Shown here: positions 1 through 9,460 of the stretch, in pieces
Numbering within the stretch: position 1 is the stretch's first letter
Layout: each line of letters opens with the position of its first letter
Origin: Bacteroidia bacterium
GTDB taxonomy: Bacteria > Bacteroidota > Bacteroidia > JANWVE01
Length of the DNA stretch: 59,416 nt
NCBI GenBank assembly: GCA_025057675.1
Contig: JANWVE010000001.1
Location: 7,566 to 66,981, forward strand
Reading direction: 5' to 3'
Notes under the pieces: model-generated
The model's database searches: none
Seen by the model: only the letters and a program-made list of their open reading frames with translations
Told to the model about the DNA's origin: nothing
Made by a program: the position numbers and the translations under genes

Positions 1-598
1 TGGGCGTGTCCTTGTGGGCGTTTCGCTGGCGCTCATGCCCACAAGGTCGGCGTGCTACGGGCTAACGGTGCTGCGCCCCACCCGCCCACCCCCTGGACAA
101 GGGTTTGGGTGTCTGCAGAGGGCTTCGCACCAAGCCTCACGGCTTGCCCTTCGCATGCCTCACGCAAGCAGCAATAAACTAAACTCACTTATTCAAACTT
201 TAACCTTGTAAGTAACTGAAAAGGTCAGTTCCATCTTCCCAGCTCAAATAAGCAAAGATATAATTACGAAGGTAAAACTTTTTTACTCAACTTAAAATGT
301 TACAGAAGTTCTATCTATCCAAGATTTAACTTTTTACATGCTTGAAAATCAACATAAAACAAGATAAAGCAAGTGTAATTAAAACAAAGTAAAAAATTTT
401 AACCTTGTAACAGTTTCATAATCAACATGAAACAAGGTAAAGCAAAGATATATGTACAAATGAAGTAAAACATCAAAATGCTACTTGCGTGAGGGCTATG
501 GAGCATGCCGTTAGGCAGTGCGAAGCGGTAGCGTAGCACCGAGCGTCAGCGTAGTGCGCAATAGCCCGACCCGAGCGCAGCGAGGGACACGCCCAAAA
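1..598 (-). repeat. GC-arm/AT-core repeat, copy 1 (reverse core)
   Basis: Full-length member of the dispersed family, cut by the window start just inside its left tip. The left arm is the long type (with the CCCACCCGCCCACCCCCTGG block), the AT-rich core spans about 180-470, and the right short arm ends GGGACACGCCC at about 585-595. The core reads in reverse compared with most copies. Left tip hairpin: TTGTGGGC/GCCCACAA. Arm hairpin stems: CAAGCC-GTGA-GGCTTG (left) and TGCC-GTTA-GGCA (right). The right arm also has the closing pair GGGCTAT/ATAGCCC. The core's distal units are diverged and resemble copy 12 in lacking the usual third unit. Confidence 0.9.
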
Positions 599-653
599 TA
601 AAAAACTTAATTATCCGAGTATAAATCAAAGAGTAGAAAGCATTAAATTTTCT

Positions 654-661
654 TACCTTTG
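654..661 (+). promoter_or_regulatory. Bacteroidota -7 element TACCTTTG
   Basis: TACCTTTG matches the Bacteroidota -7 consensus TAnnTTTG and stands 5 nt before the ATG at 667. Transcription from it would begin at or next to the start codon, so the mRNA is probably leaderless. No convincing -33 box was seen. Confidence 0.6.
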
Positions 662-666
662 TACTA

Positions 667-1908
667 ATGTTTGAGAATAAAAGCACTAATCTGGTTCAAG
701 AGCTCTCTCTAAAAAAACAGCAATTAGATACCTTACTTGAAATGGTACAAATGCTTAATCAAAAAGTGGTCAGAGAAAGTCCCGAACAACTCATCCGCAT
801 TTTTGAACTCTCTCTACGGGCTTACTTCGGAGTAGAAAAGGTGTGTGCTATATTTAAACAAAATCAATACTGGGCTTGTCCTTTTGTTTATGGCTTTGAC
901 AAAACAAAAGAAGATATCGAGTCTTTGCTCACTTCTCAAAATATAGATTTAAGAACTATACAAAACTTCTTAAATGCTGAACACACCATCACTCTCTCTA
1001 ACGCTACTGAACATAATGCCGCAATCTTTGTATCTCAAAAAGATATAGACCCATCTTTGAAGCAGAGTAATATCACTTTTGTTAAGACGTTATTTAACGT
1101 ACTACTCTCAAAGTTAGCATTAAAGGAATTGATCAAACAACAAATTGAACAAGAGGCTTTACAAAGAGAATTAAAAGTAGCAGGCGAAATTCAGACTAAC
1201 CTTTTACCTAAAACATTACCTAATCACAAAAATTTATCCATCACGTCATTTAACCAGCCTTACATACAAGTAGGAGGTGATTTTTACGATGTAATCAAAC
1301 ACAAACAAGAACAATACTACCTCGTCATTGCAGATGTAGCAGGAAAAGGAATATCGGCTGCTATCATGATGGCTAATTTACAAGCTAGTTTGCGATCGTT
1401 AATTGTAACTCATGCATCTCTACCCAGTATCGTAAAAAACTTAAATAAACTCATTTTAGAATTAACCAATCAAGAGCGCTTTCTGACCTTGTTCATAGCT
1501 AAATTAGACTTGCACAAAAAAGAACTTTATTATATCAATTGCGGACATCCCTATCCTATTCTCAAAATAGGAAAGAAAGTCAAGTTACTGCAAAAAGGTA
1601 CTACAATACTAGGCTCTTTTTCAGACATAAAAATACAAGTGGGTAGAGAAAAACTCTATGAACCTTGTTATTTAGTCCTTTATACAGATGGTATCAGTGA
1701 AGCGACCAACCCTAAACAGGAAATGTATGAGATAGACCGCATTGTAACCGTAGTACAAAATTTTGAACCTTTTAACTCTCCGCAGTTACTTAAAACAACT
1801 ATTTTATCCGATTGGAAAAATTTTCAAAAAGACAACAAACCTAATGACGATGCTACTTTGTTAGTGTGTTATATTCATCCCCAGGAACAAGCCTCGTTTT
1901 TTGTATAA
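667..1908 (+). CDS. SpoIIE/PP2C-type serine phosphatase with N-terminal GAF-like region
   Basis: Probable PPM-type serine phosphatase acting on a regulatory phosphoprotein, as in RsbU/RsbP partner-switching pathways. The first ~35 residues look like a coiled coil, residues ~40-160 resemble a degenerate GAF sensor region, a second helix runs ~150-175, and the catalytic SpoIIE domain fills ~180-405. Metal-binding motifs are visible: GGDFYDV at 203-209, DVAGKG at 223-228, NCGHP near 291, YTDGISEA from 339 and NDDAT at 393-397. No signal peptide or membrane segment, so cytoplasmic. The ATG at 667 fits the -7 element 5 nt upstream. No anti-sigma or STAS partner lies beside it, so its substrate is unknown. 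It stands alone between repeat copies 1 and 2. Confidence 0.85.
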   Translation: MFENKSTNLVQELSLKKQQLDTLLEMVQMLNQKVVRESPEQLIRIFELSLRAYFGVEKVCAIFKQNQYWACPFVYGFDKTKEDIESLLTSQNIDLRTIQNFLNAEHTITLSNATEHNAAIFVSQKDIDPSLKQSNITFVKTLFNVLLSKLALKELIKQQIEQEALQRELKVAGEIQTNLLPKTLPNHKNLSITSFNQPYIQVGGDFYDVIKHKQEQYYLVIADVAGKGISAAIMMANLQASLRSLIVTHASLPSIVKNLNKLILELTNQERFLTLFIAKLDLHKKELYYINCGHPYPILKIGKKVKLLQKGTTILGSFSDIKIQVGREKLYEPCYLVLYTDGISEATNPKQEMYEIDRIVTVVQNFEPFNSPQLLKTTILSDWKNFQKDNKPNDDATLLVCYIHPQEQASFFV

Positions 1909-1920
1909 AGTAATTTGATT

Positions 1921-2542
1921 TTTGTGGGCGTGTCCCTTCGCTGCGCTTCGGGTCGGCGTGCTGCGGGCTTCGCTGACGCTTCGGTGCTTCGCTGCGCTCC
2001 GCACTGCTCACGCACCCTCCGCATGCCTCACGCAGCGGCCTTTTGCCGTTTTACCTTGTTTTTAGACATATCTTTACTTTACCTTATTTAGTGCTGATTA
2101 TCAAGAATTTACAAAGTTAAAATTTTTTACCTTGTTTGAACCACGTTCGTTTTATCTTGTTTTACATTGATTATCAATCATATATAAGGTTAAACCTTGA
2201 ATACATGGACTTTTGATAATCCCTTAATCCTGAACATACAAATTTTATCTTTTTTTCAATTGATTTTCAGTAATTTACAAGATAAAAATATATTTTTATC
2301 TTGTTTTAATGTTGATATTCAGATACTTACAAGATAAACTTTTACATAAGTGGATTGAGTTTGATAGCCGCTTGCGTGAGGCATGCGGAGGGCGTGCGTC
2401 AGCACGGTGCGAAGCCTCTTACCCACGCCCTTAACCCCATAACCAGGGGGTGGGCGGGTGGGGCGTAGCACCGTTAGCCCGTAGCACGCCGACCTTGCCC
2501 ACACGAGCGCAGCGAGCCGTGGGCAAGGACACGCCCCAAAAA
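1921..2542 (+). repeat. GC-arm/AT-core repeat, copy 2 (forward core)
   Basis: Full-length copy between two + strand genes. Short arm left (about 1925-2038), AT core about 2040-2365, long arm right with the CCAGGGGGTGGGCGGGTGGGG block. Arm hairpins: TGC-GTGA-GCA (left) and CGTGC-GTCA-GCACG (right). Right tip hairpin TTGCCCAC/GTGGGCAA. Ends GGACACGCCCC with one extra C. Carries the conserved central core motif CCTTGAATACATGGACTTTT. Confidence 0.92.
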
Positions 2543-2628
2543 ATTAAAACCTAATCTCTCAATATGACTTCTTGTGTAAAGAAAAAATAGAATTAACATG
2601 AATTAAAGGTGCGTACCGCAGATTTGTG

Positions 2629-2636
2629 TATTTTTG
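2629..2636 (+). promoter_or_regulatory. Bacteroidota -7 element TATTTTTG
   Basis: TATTTTTG lies 4 nt before the ATG at 2641. This position rules out the in-frame GTG at 2626 as the start, because that codon lies upstream of the element. Confidence 0.6.
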
Positions 2637-2640
2637 TAAT

Positions 2641-3321
2641 ATGAGAGGTAAATATCCTATTGTATTTTTATTAACTCTTTTTCTATTTCGGCACTTTTAC
2701 AGCGCGGCACAATCCGATTTGAACCGAGATATGATTATAGGTATTATAGGAGGTGCAGGTATTATGTTACCAGGAGGTAGCGCAGGTGCAGGCTTTCGCT
2801 TCCCAATTACGGGCGGTATGCGTTTCGATTTTAGAATGTCTAATTACGTGTATTTGAGAAGTGGTACGCTAGTACGTTATGCAGGTACAAGAACCCGACA
2901 TTTTGAAGCTACAACCTTCATCCCTGACTACGTAGACTACAACAATCTTAACTTAATTATACCCCTCAATTTGAGGATTAACTTAACCCCTGTATGGAGT
3001 AGAGAGAGACACTGGTACATAGCAGGAGGCTCTATGTTTTACGCAGGTACATATCGTGTAAATAGGGGAGTTTCAGGTTCAGGAGTATATACAGGACCTT
3101 ACGACCCTAATAATCCCGTATATAAACCCAGCGAGCTAAGGAGCTTATTATACTTGCTTAATTTTAACCTCTCACCAGGCATAGCAAAAAGAATTCACAG
3201 AAAATGGATTATAGAAGCGGAATTAGAATTTGCCCGAAACTACATGCATGGTAAAAATAAATTAGATAATCACTGGTTTATTGGGGCAAACTTAGGTATA
3301 TTCTACAATAAGAGACATTGA
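2641..3321 (+). CDS. Outer-membrane beta-barrel protein (OMP_b-brl-like)
   Basis: 226-residue exported protein. Residues 1-23 are a signal peptide (FLLTLFLF core, cleavage probably after SAAQ). The rest alternates polar and aromatic/hydrophobic residues in short strands (YVYLRSGTLVRYAG, WYIAGGSMFYAGTY, LNFNLSPGIAKRI, HWFIGANLGIFY) and ends in an aromatic strand, as in small PorT-like or OMP_b-brl barrels of Bacteroidota. Function is not assignable beyond an outer-membrane barrel. The start was moved to ATG 2641 because of the -7 element and the signal peptide. Its end lies 23 bp from the convergent gene at 3345. Confidence 0.65.
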   Translation: MRGKYPIVFLLTLFLFRHFYSAAQSDLNRDMIIGIIGGAGIMLPGGSAGAGFRFPITGGMRFDFRMSNYVYLRSGTLVRYAGTRTRHFEATTFIPDYVDYNNLNLIIPLNLRINLTPVWSRERHWYIAGGSMFYAGTYRVNRGVSGSGVYTGPYDPNNPVYKPSELRSLLYLLNFNLSPGIAKRIHRKWIIEAELEFARNYMHGKNKLDNHWFIGANLGIFYNKRH

Positions 3322-3344
3322 AATTCGCCCTCAAAGTAAGATAG

Positions 3345-3830
3345 TTACCATGTCGAATCTGCCCCTGACAAGATGAAAAATGTACTTTTTGCATCTGAAA
3401 AAGTAAGTTCAATACTTTTCTCAAAGGGACTGTATAAAACCACTTTTTTTACTCTTACTTGTACTTTACCTGATACTCTTTTCATTTTAAGGCATGAATA
3501 CACTCCAATTGGCTCGGTCAGTATGGAAGCAGATAAGGTAAAAGGTATTTCAGTCTGACCAGCAATGCCCCAGCCTGTTTTAGTATTACAGAGTATTTCA
3601 AAATAAATAATACCTCTTGGATGAGTTACCCCGTACTGTGCAGTAATATAGTGCAGCTTTGTTCTTACCATGAGATGATGCAGGTCCTGCCAAGTTAGGT
3701 TACTCTCGTTTTTGACTGTATCTTTGTTATGTTTTACTAATGCAAAATGTATCAGACTATCGGCGTAGATTTGTCCATACGTTGATGAAACTATACAAAG
3801 CATCAAAAAGCATATCCAGTATTTTCTCAT
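3345..3830 (-). CDS. Small secreted protein of unknown function
   Basis: 161 residues with a clear signal peptide (ICFLMLCIVSSTYG, cleavage before Q20). The mature part is a single domain rich in beta-strand-like segments (GIIYFEILCNTKTGWG, IPFTLSASILTEPIGVY, KVQVRVKKVVLYSPFEKSIELTFSD). I do not recognise the family. It is transcribed towards the barrel protein gene, which it meets tail to tail. Possibly periplasmic or surface-associated; no catalytic motif seen. Confidence 0.6.
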   Translation of the reverse strand: MRKYWICFLMLCIVSSTYGQIYADSLIHFALVKHNKDTVKNESNLTWQDLHHLMVRTKLHYITAQYGVTHPRGIIYFEILCNTKTGWGIAGQTEIPFTLSASILTEPIGVYSCLKMKRVSGKVQVRVKKVVLYSPFEKSIELTFSDAKSTFFILSGADSTW

Positions 3831-3951
3831 TATAGAATAAATAACTTCGCAAAGATATGAAAGATAAATACATGGGGAACAGGTTTTAAGTCATGCTTAC
3901 TTTTGGTACATTTGAGCGTTCTTGGAGTAGTTTGATTATTTTAAGAATATA

Positions 3952-4578
3952 TTTTTTTTGGCGTGTCCCTTCGCTGCGCTTCGGGTCGGCGTGCTGCGGG
4001 CTGCGCTATCGCTTCGGTGCTTCGCTGCGCTTCGCACTGCTCACGCACCCTCCGCATGCCTCACGCAGCAGTTTTGGGATGTTTTATCTTGTTTTTAGAC
4101 ATATCCTTGCTTTACCTTGTTTCTTGTTTAATGTTGATTATCAAACACTTACAAGGTTAAAAATTTTTGCTTTACTTGAATTGCGTCCATTTTATCTTGC
4201 TTTATCTTGATTTTCAAGCATGTACAAGGTTAAACCTTGAATATATGGACTTTTTACAACCTTTTAACCCTGAATATAAAAGTTTTACTTTATTTTGTAT
4301 TGATTTTCAATGATTTACAATGTAAAAATACATTTTAATCTTGTTTAGTCTTCATTTTCATACACTTACAAGATTAAGTTTTGTATAAGTGGGATTAGCT
4401 TACTTGCTGCGTGCGTGAGGCATGCGGAGGGCGTGCGATAGCACGGTGCGAAGCCCTCGCACACGCTCTCACTCTTGCCCAGGGGGTGGGCGGGTGGGGC
4501 GTAGCACCGTTAGCCCGTAGCACGCCGACCTTGCCCACACAAGCGCAGCGAGACGTGGGCAAGGACACGCCCAAAAAA
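3952..4578 (+). repeat. GC-arm/AT-core repeat, copy 3 (forward core)
   Basis: Full-length copy between two - strand genes. Left tip starts TTGGCGTGTCCC (first G of GGGCG changed). Arm hairpins TGC-GTGA-GCA (left) and CGTGC-GATA-GCACG (right). Right tip hairpin TTGCCCAC/GTGGGCAA. The long right arm carries the GGGGGTGGGCGGGTGGGG block. Confidence 0.92.
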
Positions 4579-4618
4579 TAATAAGACTTTGAAAAAATAA
4601 AAAGTTAAACTTCACATG

Positions 4619-7600
4619 TCATTCCCCTATGAGAACAAAAGCCCCCCAGAAATAAGGATGCGAAAATTCAGGCATCTTTCGGAGTGCATTCTGCGCAGCT
4701 ATAAAAGAGACTTTAATATCTCCTGTTTTTGCTAATTCTGTATAAAAGTTTTGCATCAATAAATTGGTGGCTTGGTCATTAACCTTCCATAAACTCATAA
4801 GAATATGTTTTGCCCCTGCTATCTTAAAAGCGCGCTGTAAGCCAAAAACCCCTTCTCCACCCGTAGCTAACTGCGTAAAACCTCCCGTCATACTAAGCTC
4901 ACCTAATCCTGTTTCACAAGCACTCAATACTACTAACTCTGTATTATCTAAATTAAGGTTTTGTATCTCAAAAGCGGTTAAAATTCCATTATCACGGTCA
5001 TTTTTTCCTGCTTCGGGGTGTGTAGAACCGGCTAAGTACAATCCTGAACGCAACATTGGATTTTTAAAGACATCAATATCTACACTGTTAGCGGTGAGTT
5101 TATATACCCTATCATGAGGTAAAAAAAAGCCATGTGTAGCAATATGCAGAATGGTAGGCGCATTTTGAGATTTTAACACTTCTTCAGTAGCTTTCTCTCC
5201 ATCAAGTGCTTGCACCTTTATATTACGATTTTGTAAAATTTGCTTTATTTTTTCACCTTCCTCACGAGTACCTGGTAAAGGTGCTAGTCTAGCGCCATAA
5301 CGGGTAATCTCCTCTATATTTTTGCTTCCTGTCAAAACTTCTACACTTCCGCGTTCTTTATTTTTCACATTAGGATTAAGGTTTGCATTAAAAGTCGGAT
5401 TATAAACTAAGGTTGCACTGGTATTTGCCCATTGTATCGTTTTATTGGGTTTTTGTTTGAGTAGATCTCGGGTATTGTGGAGTAAAATAACTTCGCACTC
5501 TTCTATTAAATAGCGTTTTGAGTTAGGATTGTACAAACTTAGCAAACTGATTTTGTTATACACACCATCAGGTGAGAAGTAAATCCGTTTGACTCCAGAT
5601 AACTTCTCTGCTATCGGTTTCCAGTAATAATTATAACTCTCTTCGTCTAATAATTTATTTTTTACATTCCGAGAATATAAAGTAAAGTATTCATTTTCTA
5701 ACTTAAATCCATTTTTGAGAACAACTAGGGTGGGTTGTGTGCTTTTGGGTGTAATAATCAAAATAGCATATTCTGAGCTATCCACAGTTTTTTCCATAGC
5801 ATTGACATATTTTTTTACCTCAATAGCAGCCTCACCATCAGTTAATTTTTTTTGAACATCCTGCCAAGTGGGTGCAATCTCGGTTTCTTTAACCATGTCC
5901 TTGCTTAGGTAAGCAATATCCCGAGATAAGGATTGAGCGCTTCGGTTGAGTGAGTCTAAATCAATTCCTGCATTTTTTTGTTCTGTTGGGGTCATTAAAG
6001 CACCTTTTGCAATCATTTGATTGGTTTTTTGCCATTGCTGGTATAAATTGATGAGTTTTGCATCTCCACTATTGAGAATTTTTTGACGGGTTTTTATAGT
6101 ACTGCTGGTAGCTATACCCTTAACAGCAAGAATGTTGTTATACAGTTCTCCTAATAGTTCGGGTTGTTTAGAGGCATTTTTTGCTGCAATTACCGTAAAA
6201 TTATTGAATATCATTTCTGCTATAGAAATAAACTCTAATTTTTCTTTCTCTGTCATAGTAGGGAATACGCTTTGTATTTGGTTGAGGTAATGGTTTTTAC
6301 TCTGAATCGCGTATTCCTTGGCTTTATCTAATTTACCATTTATACTACATAAAATAGACAGGTTAGAAAGTATGATTTGATAGTCAGGGTTATTTTTACC
6401 TACACTTTTTTCCATCAATTGTAGAGCTTGGGCAAACATTCTTTCAGCTTGTAAATAGTTTTTTAGTTCTAATTCTGTTACAGCAACGTTATTGACTATC
6501 AGAGCATAATAAGAGTTATCTACAAATTTATTTTGTTCTAATATAGCTTTGGCTAATTCAAAATTTTGTTTTGCTTCTAAGTTTTTGCCCATCCTACGAT
6601 AGCATTCAGCAGTGTTATTTGCCATTAGACCGTAGAATACATGTTTCTCTCCTACTAAGTTTTTAGTTCCTTCCTTACATTCTAAAAACAGCCCTATGGA
6701 CCTATCATATAATCCTAGTAAAAGATATATTTGTGCTAATGTTTCTAAATTGATGTAGTAATCTATATGGTTTTTACCGTAGGCTTTTTCAATCTCTTCT
6801 AAACCCACTTTTGAAAGTTTCAAGGCATCTTCGTATCGTCCAATTTTGATATATAAAGCAGCTAGACTATTGAGTAGCTGAGCATGTTCTTTTCTTTCTC
6901 TGGGAGTTGCATCTTTAGATATATTTCTATGACTCATTTCATATACCATTAAATCTTCTGCTTGAGTATATTTGCCCATTAGTACATAGAGCTTGCCTAA
7001 TTCTCCTATCAAGTCTAAGAAACGAGTATTTTTATATTGAGCCATTTGGGGTTCACTATTGATAATTTCTATTGCTTTTCGGTAATCTTGTTCGGCAGTT
7101 TCATACAATCCAATAACGGTGTAGTATGCAGCTCGCTCTTGTAAAATATTGATCATTTCTATATCCTTCGGATGATTTTTTTCAGTAAATGGAAATACTT
7201 CGTCAATACATTGTTTAGCTTTTAGGTAACTTCCGCTTAATCTATAATTCTGACCGAGCTCGTATTTAAAGTTGATATAGTTATCATTATTTTTACCTTG
7301 TGCTTTTTCTAATACAGGTAACACTTCCTCTAGTGTAGATACAGCATTATTATACTGACTAAGTTCGCGGTATAGTGTTCCGAGCTGATATCCTAAAATT
7401 ATATAGTTATTTACATAGTTTTTGAGATGATTTTTGTACACCCGAAGGGCTTCTTCCATATACATGGTTTGAAATTCGTAAGCTTTGGGATTTATTTTAG
7501 CTTGAGCACCTAAGTAGATAGCTATTTTTTCACACATTAAGCCGTAGTATTCGTCGGTGCTTTTTTGGTATCCTTCTTGGGATTTGACAACACCTTTATC

Positions 7601-7741
7601 TACCCATTCAGCAATACATTTGGCGTCGTTTCTAGCAGCACATTCACGAATTTTTTCATATATTTGTTTGTAACTCTGTGCAAATACTATTTCACAACAA
7701 AGCAGGACAGCCAAGAATAATAAAAAGTTTCTTTTTGCCAT
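4619..7741 (-). CDS. Secreted TPR-CHAT protein (caspase-like protease)
   Basis: 1040-residue exported protein. A signal peptide (residues 1-21, cleavage after VFA) precedes a long TPR solenoid (about 60-480; motifs such as YNNAVSTLEEVLPVLEKA and GRYEDALKLSKVGLEEIEKAYG), a helical linker, and a C-terminal CHAT domain (about 740-1040). The CHAT domain keeps both expected catalytic residues: His870 in HIATHGFF and Cys942 in LSACETGLGE, followed by the GGEGVFGLQRAF and MSLWKVND segments. CHAT is a caspase-fold peptidase family (clan CD), so proteolysis of an envelope or surface substrate is likely; the TPRs probably choose the partner. No CRISPR gene is nearby and the signal peptide argues against a Craspase-like role. 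The promoter element at 7759-7766 supports the ATG at 7741. Confidence 0.85.
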   Translation of the reverse strand: MAKRNFLLFLAVLLCCEIVFAQSYKQIYEKIRECAARNDAKCIAEWVDKGVVKSQEGYQKSTDEYYGLMCEKIAIYLGAQAKINPKAYEFQTMYMEEALRVYKNHLKNYVNNYIILGYQLGTLYRELSQYNNAVSTLEEVLPVLEKAQGKNNDNYINFKYELGQNYRLSGSYLKAKQCIDEVFPFTEKNHPKDIEMINILQERAAYYTVIGLYETAEQDYRKAIEIINSEPQMAQYKNTRFLDLIGELGKLYVLMGKYTQAEDLMVYEMSHRNISKDATPRERKEHAQLLNSLAALYIKIGRYEDALKLSKVGLEEIEKAYGKNHIDYYINLETLAQIYLLLGLYDRSIGLFLECKEGTKNLVGEKHVFYGLMANNTAECYRRMGKNLEAKQNFELAKAILEQNKFVDNSYYALIVNNVAVTELELKNYLQAERMFAQALQLMEKSVGKNNPDYQIILSNLSILCSINGKLDKAKEYAIQSKNHYLNQIQSVFPTMTEKEKLEFISIAEMIFNNFTVIAAKNASKQPELLGELYNNILAVKGIATSSTIKTRQKILNSGDAKLINLYQQWQKTNQMIAKGALMTPTEQKNAGIDLDSLNRSAQSLSRDIAYLSKDMVKETEIAPTWQDVQKKLTDGEAAIEVKKYVNAMEKTVDSSEYAILIITPKSTQPTLVVLKNGFKLENEYFTLYSRNVKNKLLDEESYNYYWKPIAEKLSGVKRIYFSPDGVYNKISLLSLYNPNSKRYLIEECEVILLHNTRDLLKQKPNKTIQWANTSATLVYNPTFNANLNPNVKNKERGSVEVLTGSKNIEEITRYGARLAPLPGTREEGEKIKQILQNRNIKVQALDGEKATEEVLKSQNAPTILHIATHGFFLPHDRVYKLTANSVDIDVFKNPMLRSGLYLAGSTHPEAGKNDRDNGILTAFEIQNLNLDNTELVVLSACETGLGELSMTGGFTQLATGGEGVFGLQRAFKIAGAKHILMSLWKVNDQATNLLMQNFYTELAKTGDIKVSFIAAQNALRKMPEFSHPYFWGAFVLIGE

Positions 7742-7758
7742 AATAATACATAATAATA

Positions 7759-7766
7759 CAAAGGTA
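7759..7766 (-). promoter_or_regulatory. Bacteroidota -7 element TACCTTTG for the TPR-CHAT gene
   Basis: Read on the minus strand, TACCTTTG stands 17 nt before the ATG at 7741, leaving a short AT-rich leader. Confidence 0.55.
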
Positions 7767-7814
7767 CAGATGCAGAACTTTTTGCATATACGTAGAAGTA
7801 CGTATTCTGATTGA

Positions 7815-7879
7815 TTTTTTTGGCGTGTCCTCGTGGGTATACGCGCAGCGTAACGCCCACAAGGACACGCCCAAAAAAA
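7815..7879. repeat. Short palindrome form of the repeat (copy 4)
   Basis: Consists only of the tip: TTTTTTTGGCGTGTCC, an inner stem TCGTGGGT/GCCCACAA (two imperfect pairs) around a loop rich in GCGCAGCG, then GGACACGCCCAAAAAAA. No arm or AT core. Lies between two tandem - strand genes. Confidence 0.85.
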
Positions 7880-7959
7880 GAAATACTCTAAAAATAACCC
7901 TTTTTACCTTATATAGTCTGCATATCTAACTCAAATCAATGATGAGTTACTTTTTTATC

Positions 7960-9372
7960 TCATTTTTTCTTAGGCTCGTCATACTTTTTTATGTACAACA
8001 CCGATTGATGATTTTCCCAATGCATCCAAAAGGGGCGAACTCTACCCGCATAAGCCGATATGCCAATATAATCACCAAAAAAATCTATTTCATGAGGTGT
8101 AAAAGGTTTTTCAGAAATAAACTCATTAGTCCAAGTCTGACCACCATCGCGGGAGATAGCTAAAACTACTTCTGTGGCATTACCCTGCGTGCGGCTACGG
8201 TCATAGAATACACAATAAATATACCCTGTGGTAGGGTCAACAGACATCCATGTTAAAAATTGGTATCTTCTTGTTTTATCTTGATTGACACGAATAGGAC
8301 TGCTCCATGTATTCCCCCCATCTGTGGATTTGACGATAAATACATCTGTATTATCCGTACCATTTCTTGTATCTATCCAATTGATGTAAATATTGCCTCT
8401 ATAAGGACTATCAGGGGCAATATCACAAGCCATTACGGGCATGCCATTACTTCGGTCTAATCCAGGTATAGTTATATTCCATCCTCCTATAATGTTGGTC
8501 GCAACAATGGGTTTAGAAAATGTTTGTCCTCCGTCTAAGGATTTTACAAAGTAGATATTTTCATCACAAGCCCAAGAAACATATACTTCACCATTAGGAC
8601 CTACGGCAGGAACTGCACCTTCGTTAGTATGGTCATCATCTGTGGCACTACCTGCTTTGTTATCCAAACGAATGGGCTTGGAAAAGGTTTTACCTCTGTC
8701 TGTGGAACGAGAGAAAAGAATAATACTACTATCTTTTAAGTGCTTATATTTATTATCCCATCTTTTGATACCCCTGTAACGGCTAAACTGCGTCCAAGCT
8801 ACGTATATGTTATTTTGTGTTTGTGGGTTATCTGTCAAATCTGCGCAGGGATAGGCTTTATCTTCAAAAGGGATTAAACCTTTATGGGCTAAGACATCAG
8901 TGCTCTTTCCAGGAAATGTAAGTCCTTTATCATTAGATACTTGGCAATAAATTCCTGAGTCATCCCATCCGCCGATGTAAACCATATACACGTTACCTTC
9001 TTTATCTGCGGTTAGGGCAGGATCGCCGAGTACGTTTATGTTTTCATTACGAATACGATCGTATTTCCAAGTTTTACCATTATCAGGAGTAGTGAAGTAG
9101 AATAAAGGAACTTGAGCCCCCCCCGTCCAGTAATCAGGATTTGCAGGATTAACAACAATAGAAAGCTCTTCTAAACTCTTCGTTGGTCCTTGTATTTTGA
9201 TAAGGTCTTTATCCGCAATTTGAGTGATAGTAAAAGTGTTTTGTGTAGTGGTTTTGTATTCTTTTAGCTCGTTTTTAGGGGCTTTAGTACCTGTTTTATG
9301 AGATTGACAACCTATTAAAGTTAGCAAAATGTAAATTACAATACCTACCTTTGAATACATTATCAAGTTCAT
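7960..9372 (-). CDS. Sialidase/BNR-fold lipoprotein with Asp-box repeats
   Basis: 470 residues. A lipoprotein signal ending LTLIGC puts it at the cell envelope. The mature protein shows at least six Asp-box motifs (TPDNGKTWKYD, SNDKGLTFPGK, STDRGKTFSKP, SLDGGQTFSKP, STDGGNTWSSP, SRDGGQTWTNE), the hallmark of the sialidase-type six-bladed propeller. Asp-boxes are structural, and I could not place the Arg triad and Tyr/Glu of true sialidases, so the enzymatic activity is open; many such Bacteroidota proteins are annotated only as exo-alpha-sialidase or glycosyl hydrolase. The upstream TTG was rejected in favour of ATG 9372, 3 nt after TATCTTTG; ATG 9360 is also possible and gives a more compact signal peptide. 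Confidence 0.75.
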   Translation of the reverse strand: MNLIMYSKVGIVIYILLTLIGCQSHKTGTKAPKNELKEYKTTTQNTFTITQIADKDLIKIQGPTKSLEELSIVVNPANPDYWTGGAQVPLFYFTTPDNGKTWKYDRIRNENINVLGDPALTADKEGNVYMVYIGGWDDSGIYCQVSNDKGLTFPGKSTDVLAHKGLIPFEDKAYPCADLTDNPQTQNNIYVAWTQFSRYRGIKRWDNKYKHLKDSSIILFSRSTDRGKTFSKPIRLDNKAGSATDDDHTNEGAVPAVGPNGEVYVSWACDENIYFVKSLDGGQTFSKPIVATNIIGGWNITIPGLDRSNGMPVMACDIAPDSPYRGNIYINWIDTRNGTDNTDVFIVKSTDGGNTWSSPIRVNQDKTRRYQFLTWMSVDPTTGYIYCVFYDRSRTQGNATEVVLAISRDGGQTWTNEFISEKPFTPHEIDFFGDYIGISAYAGRVRPFWMHWENHQSVLYIKKYDEPKKK

Positions 9373-9375
9373 GTA

Positions 9376-9383
9376 CAAAGATA
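9376..9383 (-). promoter_or_regulatory. Bacteroidota -7 element TATCTTTG
   Basis: On the minus strand TATCTTTG lies 3 nt before ATG 9372 and 15 nt before the alternative ATG 9360 of the Asp-box lipoprotein. Confidence 0.5.
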
Positions 9384-9460
9384 TGAAATTTTAGGTTAGG
9401 TATTTAAGTATATTTCTTTTAGCAAAAACAGGCTCATTTTAGGAACAGTCAATTTTAATG

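Noticed and set aside
14-211. Recurring short ORFs (MGVSL..., ...THPPHASRSS..., MREACGG...) in all GC arms on both strands
   Set aside because: They follow the repeat, appear in several frames, change frame between copies and have no stable start or stop. They are by-products of the GC-rich arms, as are similar ORFs at 2319-2504, 9396-9611, 11824-12517, 28167-28412, 41707-41983 and 45788-46054.
4764-5117. 117-residue ORF on the strand opposite the TPR-CHAT gene
   Set aside because: It lies entirely inside a well-supported gene on the other strand and looks like no known protein.
4619-7741. TPR-CHAT as part of a Craspase-like defence system
   Set aside because: The protein has a signal peptide and there is no Cas7-11 or CRISPR array in the window.
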